NCBI GenBank assembly: GCA_910592205.1
Contig: CAJVPJ010000386.1
Coordinates: forward strand, 1 to 26,489
DNA length: 26,489 bases
Direction of reading: 5' to 3'
Source: Paraglomus occultum
Lineage: Eukaryota > Glomeromycota > Glomeromycetes > Paraglomerales > Paraglomeraceae
This document shows positions 8,371 through 15,896 of this stretch, piece after piece. Under the pieces are notes generated by a model. The model had not been told where the DNA came from. It was given only the letters and a program-made list of their open reading frames with translations, and ran no database searches. The translations under genes and the position numbers were made by a program. Position 1 is the first letter of the stretch. Each line of letters starts with the position of its first letter.

Positions 8371-10179
8371 ATGTCCGATTCTCCGTCAAACTCACTTCAC
8401 TCTAACGCGGCACAGTCACAACAAGACCAAGTTCCGCGTGCTATGATGCATACTTTTATGATTCAGGGTGCGAAAATGGTCGAGTGCGACCAACAGCTCG
8501 TGCCGTCCAAGTCTCCCTCGTCTGCACTCACGCAACCTCTCACTCCAAACAATTCACTTCGCACACAAACAACACCCAGAAATAGTCTAACAAGATATAG
8601 TCCAGTAAAACATAATCAACCAGAACATAATAGCCTAACAGAGCATACTCCAACAAAACATAATAGCCCAACAAAAGGCAGTCCTGCAAGACAAAGCCCT
8701 GCAAGACAAAGTCCCGCAAAACACAGTCCCATGGCAGAACTACCACCGTCGAATTTCGACGTAACTTTGGCAGTGAAAACTGGCGTACTAACGATGGAAG
8801 ACGTTTTAGACAAGGGTTCTCCGTTCCAGCAGCAACAAAACGAGATTCGCAAAAGAAAGCGCGACAGTATCGATAAAGATAAACCAACCCGAGAAAGATT
8901 ATCAGTCAACATTGAGGATATTGAAAATACCACGCCCACATCGCCATTATCCGGCAAGCAAATGAAACGCACGCGAACTACGCCTTCACCAAAAATCAAA
9001 AGTCCTGGAAGCATACGACGTGGTAAATATCTCCCATCAAACTTGAGCACACATCAAGACCCAAAGAAGAAACCGGGATTTTCATATGCGTCATTAATCG
9101 GCCAAGCTATCTTACAGTCACCGACGCGTAGACTCACGCTAGCAGAAATTTACGAATGGATTGCCAAGACATATCCGTATTACAGAGTTGCCGGTCCTGG
9201 TTGGCAGAATTCGATTCGTCACAATCTCTCGCTAAATAAGAGTTTCGTTCGCATAGAGAAACCTTCGTCCGAACCCGGGAAGGGTTCTCATTGGACAATT
9301 AAGTCTGGAGAAGAAGATCGATTTATAGGTGGAACGTACCGGCAGCGGAAAAACGGTATGCGTGGCCGAAGTCAAGGAAACCAAGAAGCAGACTCGCAAG
9401 AACTCGAAACGCACGATTCACTAAATGAAGATGAGCTGGCTGCTTTGGCCGGTTTGGATATGGTTTCCGACATGTTCAGTGAGGGCAATTCTGAGGTTGG
9501 TTTGGAGACGTCATTGGACCTCAGGCCGGATCAAGTCAACGCGTTATGGAAGAAGCTTGCGAACGCGGCAAAGAATAATAAGTCATCCGATAACGACATA
9601 TCCGCAGCAGTAGACTCGTATGATGAACACGATCTTTTTCCCTTTGATCTAGATATAATTGAAGAACCGAATGACGAACAGATAGTATTTGAAGACCTGT
9701 GTGCTCAATTAGAGCAGAACATTCAAGAACAGAATGATACTAATGTTGACGACATGAATGGTGCCTTTACACCGACCAACACAAACGAGCTCGAGTTGGG
9801 TTCGCTTGACTCACTCTGGGATCAATACTTTTCGAATAATGATAAAAGTCAGGCAGATGATTCTGATGTGATACCGTTTGATTTGACTGCTGACCTTGCC
9901 CCAGAAGAAGTTAATGCCCTATGGGATCAGTATTTTGCCATTTGTGAAGAGACAGACAATAATCGGACGATTAATACTGTCAACATCGAAAGACAGAATG
10001 AACAAGACAAGGTCGAAGGACAAAATACTGTAACTGGACCGTTACAAGAGGGCACATCTCAAGGAGAATGTGGTCCTCTTAGAACAGATGATGACACTCT
10101 TTGGTTACAATATCTTTCTCTAGCTTCTTTTTCGGATTCATTGTCTCCCGTTATCTGCTCCTTATTGCCTCTTATCTAA
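8371..10179 (+). CDS. Forkhead transcription factor
   Basis: A single open frame of 602 residues. The winged-helix domain runs from about residue 231 (KKPGFSYASLIGQAILQSP) to about 325. Its recognition helix, GWQNSIRHNLSLNKSF, includes Asn280, Arg283 and His284, the residues that read the core (G/A)TAAACA motif in this family, and it is followed by the EPGKGSHW wing. Upstream, residues about 60-121 form a degenerate repeat full of S-P and T-P sites (SPTKGSPARQSP), likely targets of cyclin-dependent or MAP kinases. Basic patches such as RKRKR may be nuclear localisation signals. The acidic C-terminal half repeats an LWxQYF-type motif four times (Trp393, 483, 518, 578), perhaps for activation. 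No FHA domain is present, so Hcm1/Sep1-type rather than Fkh1/2-type. A possible 69-nt terminal intron (10150-10218) would change only the last residues and move the stop to 10257. Confidence 0.92.
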   Translation: MSDSPSNSLHSNAAQSQQDQVPRAMMHTFMIQGAKMVECDQQLVPSKSPSSALTQPLTPNNSLRTQTTPRNSLTRYSPVKHNQPEHNSLTEHTPTKHNSPTKGSPARQSPARQSPAKHSPMAELPPSNFDVTLAVKTGVLTMEDVLDKGSPFQQQQNEIRKRKRDSIDKDKPTRERLSVNIEDIENTTPTSPLSGKQMKRTRTTPSPKIKSPGSIRRGKYLPSNLSTHQDPKKKPGFSYASLIGQAILQSPTRRLTLAEIYEWIAKTYPYYRVAGPGWQNSIRHNLSLNKSFVRIEKPSSEPGKGSHWTIKSGEEDRFIGGTYRQRKNGMRGRSQGNQEADSQELETHDSLNEDELAALAGLDMVSDMFSEGNSEVGLETSLDLRPDQVNALWKKLANAAKNNKSSDNDISAAVDSYDEHDLFPFDLDIIEEPNDEQIVFEDLCAQLEQNIQEQNDTNVDDMNGAFTPTNTNELELGSLDSLWDQYFSNNDKSQADDSDVIPFDLTADLAPEEVNALWDQYFAICEETDNNRTINTVNIERQNEQDKVEGQNTVTGPLQEGTSQGECGPLRTDDDTLWLQYLSLASFSDSLSPVICSLLPLI

Positions 10180-10876
10180 TTTGTGTGCACATTTTATTCT
10201 CCTTCCCTCCCTTTCTAGGTTTACAGATTTGCTTTGTTTGTATGTAATAACTCGTAAAAAAACCCCAAAATATTCAAGATTTGTTTCGATGTGAATAATA
10301 ACAGTATATAAGTAAATAAATCTAAACGTTTGTCTGGAATGTTTCCTGACGTATGTAAACTGATGATTGAATATCTATTGCTACTACTGTGTGGGAATTC
10401 TTTGCCAGTCTCGGGGAAATGTCACAAAATGTGGGAGACGCTTATTCCAAAGAATTGGTATTCTAACCATAGTTGGGATAGATGGTCGTTTTCCATAACC
10501 AGACCTAAAAATAGAGGTTAACGCTCAAAATTGCTAAAGTTGAGCATAGTAATTTACTTAATAAAGCATGTGCAACGTCTTGGCTGTACAACAATAAGGT
10601 TTATTTAAAATAGGTTGTATTAATACTGCATTAACGCTTAAATCAGGCAATTTACAATATTGTTCCGAATTTCCAAATATAGTTCTAAATGTACATGATA
10701 TGTAATCGTTATGTCAACATGAACAAATTGCTCTTACTATTACAAAGAGAGATTGCGGTCATAAAGTCTTATCGTATATGCCTGCATTAAGCATAATCTC
10801 GGATACGTAGTTTGATATAGGCAATTGATCCGTAATATATATGTATATTTTTTCGATGCTTGATAACATTGGCTTT
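10180..10876. other. Forkhead 3' flank and AT-rich spacer
   Basis: No supported gene. A strong pyrimidine tract ending in CTTTCTAG at 10211-10218 may be a real splice acceptor for an alternative last forkhead exon. The frame at 10330-10521 lacks coding character. Confidence 0.45.
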
Positions 10877-10995
10877 TTACCTATACCATTGGACCTTTCC
10901 GATCCTCGATGCCAGCTGCCGCAACTGATGGATCGTTTCACGACGCATTCTTTCAACGTTCTCGTAAAAATTATCGCCATATGGAGATCTCAACG
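10877..10995 (-). CDS. Possible exon or gene remnant, C-terminal fragment
   Basis: A frame entered through a good acceptor (TTTCTCCAG, ending at 10996) encodes about 39 residues with coding-like composition, RSPYGDNFYENVERMRR followed by a Q/L-rich helix, and ends at a TAA. It would be the last exon of a minus-strand gene, but no upstream exon joins in phase. The plus strand of the same DNA carries a 102-codon frame (10909-11217), so strand and reality are both uncertain. No family recognised. Confidence 0.2.
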
Positions 10996-11350
10996 CTGGA
11001 GAAATTTGTAAACAAGTTTATTGTATTGAGTGGATTATCGCAGACCATTCTGGACCTCATTTTACATATCTACAGATACAATCTGTACAGAAAGAACGAG
11101 AACACGAGGCAGATGGCTAGAACAAGCCCTTCAGTACATCCTCGCGCAAGTTCAGATTACTCTTCCGTCTATTGTAATAAATTTAACCAATTATTAAAAT
11201 CTAGTAAATTAACGTAATAGAGATACAAGTGAGGATATAACAAACGATCAAGGCTATAATAAAACCAAAAAACCAGTATTAGAGTAAACCGAACGTATGA
11301 AGTTTGCACATATAACATATACGTGGCGGATAGGAAAAGAGGAATCTGTT
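10996..11350. other. Spacer with fragmentary frames
   Basis: Pieces with protein-like composition appear in different frames on both strands (for example RWLEQALQYILAQVQITLPS on + near 11115-11175). None forms a model with start, splice sites and stop. This may be a decayed gene. Confidence 0.3.
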
Positions 11351-12387
11351 TTACACCAAAGCCAATTCCAAAGTCCATGTGCGCCTGCACCACAGTCGTA
11401 CTTTTGTGGGATTATCTTCTTCGCCGATTGAAACCTCTACTCCGTCCCACCAGCATTTCCTCTATTTATGTTCAAGAGGAGGGGGGAAAAGTTGTTAGTT
11501 AGTGACGAAACTGAAATTATCCCAACAATCCACATATAAGTTTGCTGTTGCATACTAACCGCAGGTTTTCTCCAAAACAAAAGCAATTTCTGTGCTGTCG
11601 CCATTTGATTACTCTGACCGGTTGTCTTGAGCATCACCAACGCAATACTGACGATACTCGTCCTTTGCGGTTCAATATTACGATAACCCCACTCGTCATC
11701 TCTTGAAAATCCAGAAACACACAGCATGTCAATCAGATGTTGTTCGGCAGCATTATTCTCCTTGTTTACATTTCGTTGCAATGCGGTGAATATCTTCTTT
11801 TGATTTAGGAGATGCACGCCACATTCTGATTTCAGAGTGTAAAGGTCAATAACCGACTCGACATCGCTATTATTGTCTCTTAGATAGGAAGCTACATCAA
11901 CTACGACTTTTTTTGATTTTGGTGGTATGGTAAAGTAATCCAACTCTTCTCTCAAAACGATGATTGCTTGCTTGTTTAGCAAAGGGTTCTGAACACTCGG
12001 AGGATAAGCCGAAGCACCGCCTCCTTGATGATTAGAATAAAAAGCCTCCTGTGCTTTTTGATAGAATTCCAGGATAAATGTTAGACAGGCGGGATCGAAA
12101 TTCACATAAATAACTTGGTCTTCCAATCCTTCCGAATCTTCAGAAGAGGTATCGCCATCAGATACTTCTTCACCGTATGGATCTATAGCGCCTCTTCCTA
12201 TGATAAGACCGTTGGGAAACATTACAATAAGAATGCTCTCTGGCAAACTCATTAACATTTCCCTATCGATTTCAAATCGTGTTCCTCGTAATTCGAGAGA
12301 GAGCCTCGTCGGGAAGGTTTGTTCCGGCATCTGAGGCGTTTGCATGGGAGCCACTTGAGTTATGGGAGAAGAGGCGATTTGAGACAT
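11351..12387 (-). CDS. WHI2: Whi2-like BTB/POZ stress-response regulator
   Basis: Two exons, 12387-11560 and 11461-11351, encode 312 residues. A Pro/Gln-rich N-terminus precedes a BTB/KCTD-like domain (about 30-180) with the signature strings GTRFEIDREMLMSLPESIL, FPNGL, VNFDPACLTFILEFY and NKQAIIVLREELDYFTIPP. An acidic Ser/Asp/Glu insert sits at about residues 75-90. The C-terminus carries the family hallmark KLLLFWRKPARKCWWDG and ends VRLWCRRTWTLELALV; the 98-nt intron splits that hallmark between KPA and RKCWW. In yeast Whi2 works with the Psr1/Psr2 phosphatases in the general stress response and helps restrain TORC1 under amino-acid limitation; a similar cytoplasmic role is inferred. If the intron is kept, the frame stays open for 40 more codons and gives a different hydrophobic tail. 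Confidence 0.9.
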
Positions 12388-12605
12388 TTTTAGTTAATCG
12401 CTAGTAGGCCGAGTATAGTTGAGTGGATATTATGGATTCGAGAATATTAGATGAAGGCCGTTGAAGAGGGAAAACGAGAAAGAGCGTTGTGTTTTGTTGT
12501 TGTTATTATCAGGGCGATACAAAGGACCAGCCAACCACAGAGTGCACAATTGGCACTATGTGAAACGCCCGAAATATAAATTATTATAAATGGTTTTAGT
12601 GTAAC

Positions 12606-12627
12606 AATCACATACTACTGTGTGATT
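12606..12627. repeat. 7-bp inverted repeat upstream of Whi2
   Basis: AATCACA (12606-12612) and TGTGATT (12621-12627) surround an 8-nt loop. Possibly a palindromic factor-binding site or hairpin. Confidence 0.35.
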
Positions 12628-12700
12628 TAGCATTTGTGTGCATTATAAGCGTTTGCTTTGAGCCCCAAACTACATCGACTCATAGTGATGTTACCTTTCA

Positions 12701-12750
12701 TTTTACCACGCGGTAAGAAGCGTGTGAAACTATAAAATCTTGTGGTAAAA
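12701..12750. repeat. Two mutually exclusive hairpins upstream of Whi2
   Basis: TTTTACCAC (12701-12709) can pair with GTGGTAAAA (12742-12750) over 9 bp. Its core TTACC can instead pair with the nearby GGTAA (12712-12716) across a 4-nt loop. The element lies 314-363 bases upstream of the Whi2 start codon. Confidence 0.4.
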
Positions 12751-13686
12751 TTATAGTAAAAAAGTCGTATGAAAACCGTTTTTTACGTGAAATACGGCAA
12801 AAAAGTTAGTCAACTAGCAAATTGACTTTAAATTGCAAATTCGCAATATTATATAAAGCTGTACAGTTGCTAGTACTAAACAAGTTGAACGCAGGGCAGG
12901 CTTGTACAGTCGAGTTAAACAATATTGTAAAAACAACTTTACGTGTACATCGTGAGCAAACGTCATTGCTTTTTTACAAGTGGCCGAAGCTATTCTTCAT
13001 TCTTTGACGATAATAAAAGGCGCTCTAATTCCAACACGTAAATCGTTTTTAGTAGTAATTATAATTAATGGTTTAAAATCGACATTTGTTAAATAAAAAT
13101 GTTGTATACAGGAAGTAACTCACATCTACTACTTATAGCTCGCAATGTTGTAAACGAACTCGTTATTAGAATGAGCTGAACAAGGACATGCCAATGTACA
13201 GAATGACCTCAAACAAATGGACAATGTTAATTTATTCTCTTTATTCAAGGTCGCATACATACATATGCCAGGAAACAAGTGTAATGCAAACAATAGCTTA
13301 ACAATTAAAAATTACGAGAATGTTCCTTGTGCAAAATGTAAAGAATAGCTCGTATATTAATATGTATTAACTTTTGATGATTTTAACTATTATCACAAAC
13401 TTAAACCTTTTATATAAACATTATCGATATAGCTGTTATGGGAATCCTCGACAAATACAAGCAATGCATGATTATCTTACATTCATGTGTCATAAATCAT
13501 ACGAAGCTACCAAAAAATAAATGTGCCCTAAAAGAGGTCGTCGTTACTAATAAGATTCCAATGGCAATCCGTCTGATAAATTTTTGTTCATGCTTCAAAT
13601 CTTCTTTGTTATGCAATTGCTAAGTTTTACTATTTCCAAAACTTGAAAAAAATTCACTGACGCATCGAATATATTAGACAACATAA

Positions 13687-14027
13687 AAGCCAATTTCAAC
13701 ATTGGCTTACGCTTAATTGAAATGGTAACACAGCCAGACTGTGTATTTACCGTTCTCTGGCTTAATTCGTTCATGGAATGAATACATTGATCAAAGCATT
13801 AAGCCGTCAGCCATTTTTAGCTGACAGCACATGATTACAGGGCAAATGCCCAGTGAGACACGTTAATAGCACACCTGACAATGCAAACGTTACGGCTTGT
13901 GAATGACCATAATACTAAGCTTCCGGTGTACAGTTGATGGACAACTCTAGATGGTTTATTTCCCGCTCTCAAAAATCGAATAAGTGATTATCTACTCATA
14001 CGTGAGCTGTGGCTTTATAACACCGGA
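13687..14027. ncRNA. Candidate structured RNA or palindrome cluster
   Basis: Consecutive hairpins follow one another with little spacing: AAGCCAAT/ATTGGCTT (13687-13708); a 13-bp stem with one 3-nt bulge (13721-13754, inner ACACAG/CTGTGT); GGCTTAAT/ATTAAGCC (13759-13805) enclosing AATG/CATT; GTCAGC/GCTGAC (13806-13825); and GGGC/GCCC (13840-13851). Farther out TTCCGGTGT (13921-13929) pairs with ACACCGGAA near 14020. On the minus strand the block is followed by seven T residues (13647-13653), a possible Pol III stop. No RNase P, MRP, SRP, U3 or spliceosomal RNA signature was recognised, and no clear A or B box is seen. Strand is undecided. Confidence 0.3.
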
Positions 14028-14247
14028 AAGAACGTCGCGTTTGTAAATCATTAACAAAATCAACAGAATTTTTAATATCTTAATCTGTTATATTAATAGG
14101 CGTTTTGTTATTATATCCCAAATACTGTCGGTTTGTGGAAGGGGGTAATCATAACTCGCAGCAACCAATGAGCACGACAGAAATCATGCAATTACAAGTA
14201 TAAATTTGCATTATTTAAATGTTTTACTTAGCGCTTATCATCAAACC

Positions 14248-15644
14248 ATGTCGAATTCTGCAGATCAAAAGTGAGTGTTCATCGAATAATGAGCAAGACT
14301 TACTTTAAACATTCAAAGTAGACTTAGTCACTCTTCCCCATACTTAGTATAGATGAACCCGTAGATGAACGGGTTCAAGAGGTCCTCGAGGACGGAAATT
14401 TGAGTGATACCGAGCTACTTGAAGAATTAGAAAATGACGACGACGACTCGGTAATAGCCAACATACGTGAAAAGAGGATGGAGCAATTAAAACAAGAGTA
14501 GGTGCTATGGATGGCTTTGATTTTCCCTAGACCTTATATAATACGGGCAGGCCTAATCGACCAATAACAGGATGGCCAAGTTGCAAGAAATGCGTCAACA
14601 TAACCACGGAACTTACGAAGAAATTCCAAACGAAAAAGATATTTTGAAAATTACAACGTCAACAAAACTTTGCGTTGTTCATTTCTTTCACAAAGAGTTT
14701 CGGAGATGTCAAATTATAGACAAGCATCTAGCGGTATGCGATCTATTCGATCTCATGAGCTTTGAGTTTATATACTTTCAATATTAGAAAACGAATTATT
14801 ATTATTTTTACCTAGCCCATCTCGCAGAAACATTTCAAGACGAGATTTGTCAAGATCAACGTCGAGAATGCGCCGTTCCTCGTTGAAAAACTGAAAGTAC
14901 AAGTCTTACCGTGTGTAATTAGTTTCATCGATGGGATATCAGTTGACAGGTAAGTGGTAATTTGGACATTCGTAATATTATTGTCGGCAACCTTATCCGA
15001 ACCGCCTGTCCGATCAATACAACGGGGAAAAAAACAAACTCTGTTATAGAATTGTTGGTTTTGAAGAGTTGGGAAACACAGATTCCTTCACTACCGCAGC
15101 CCTTGAACTTCGACTGTCAAAAAGTGGTATGTGTTAATTGTCAAGTATCTATACTTGGCGAGTTGAACAGAGATGGCTTTTGTTTGTCGGCCAGTTCCTG
15201 ATTTAATTAATAGATCGTCTGAGGTGTTTCCCAATAGAAAAAATACAGCTTCAATCCAGTTAATGTTTTTTCCCTCTCAAAGGATTTACGATAGACTTGT
15301 TTTATAAAAAAAAATATCATAACGTATATTCGTAGAGCAAAAGCTTGAAACATTAGTTGAATTGGAGCAAATTTAGATATCTCAAATGATCTATTGATTA
15401 ATCAAACTTGTAAAATTGATGAAATCTACGACCTTTAAGCTTTTGAATGATATAGTTTTTGTCAATAAACGATCTCGTCACCCTTTTTCTGTTCACTCTG
15501 GATTTTGATTACAAACATTTGGTTAACTCGTTCGTTGATTCAGGTGTAATATCAAAGTCAGAAAGCCAGAATTCCGAAGAGCAACGAAGGACAATATTTG
15601 GCTTTTCGGGGAGAGATGATGAGGACGACGACGACGACGATTAG
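14248..15644 (+). CDS. PLP1: Phosducin-like protein, TXNDC9/Plp1 family
   Basis: Six exons (14248-14270, 14348-14497, 14571-14733, 14816-14949, 15050-15126, 15544-15644), all in phase, give 215 residues, the usual family size. An acidic helical N-terminus (EELENDDDDS) leads into a thioredoxin-like fold: VVHFFHKEFRRCQIIDKHL (about 109-127), RFVKINVENAPFLVEKLKV, then LPCVISFIDG and IVGFEELGNTDSFTT. The CxxC redox pair of true thioredoxins is absent, as expected for phosducin-like proteins; the single Cys of the FRRCxIxDxHL motif is kept. The C-terminus is a run of Asp (DDEDDDDDD). Known relatives bind the CCT/TRiC chaperonin and modulate folding of tubulin and actin in the cytosol. The second exon starts at TATAG (14348); the next AG, at 14351-14352, would create a stop. 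The last intron is unusually long, 417 nt. Confidence 0.9.
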
Positions 15645-15896
15645 ACAAACAATTTGTTCGGACAAGCTGCTGGCTTACTGTTCGATTATTGCATGTTCAA
15701 ATCACGTGGCATTATTTATTAATAAAATGCGAGTTTGTTGTACAACATAATATTCAACAAACATGAGTTGACACCACTAGTGTTTGTTTCTTTAATGTCC
15801 TTTAAAAAACCGTACATCTGTCACGTCAAGCCGCATTATTTTGAATAGACTGAATTTAAAGATCTTACGTACGCGCACATAAAGACCTGAGAGATC
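15645..15896. other. Short spacer between Plp1 and the Afi1/MesA gene
   Basis: These 252 bases hold the Plp1 3' end and the Afi1/MesA promoter of two same-strand genes. No distinctive site is seen. Confidence 0.4.

Larger units (their letters stand above)
12388..14247. other. Long intergenic region between divergent Whi2 and Plp1 genes
   Basis: No gene is supported; the frames at 12822-13007 and 13438-13623 lack coding character. The left part is the presumed Whi2 promoter and leader and contains two hairpin sets (12606-12627, 12701-12750). The middle holds a striking cluster of hairpins (13687-14027). The right end is the Plp1 promoter. Confidence 0.55.

Noticed and set aside
8540-9050. Two long minus-strand frames (115 and 144 codons) under the forkhead gene
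   Set aside because: They are antisense shadows of the forkhead N-terminal repeat; the regular VLLDY-like pattern only mirrors the SP-rich repeat on the other strand.
13647-14040. RNase P, MRP, SRP or U3 RNA as identity of the hairpin cluster
   Set aside because: None of the conserved core sequences of these RNAs was found on either strand.
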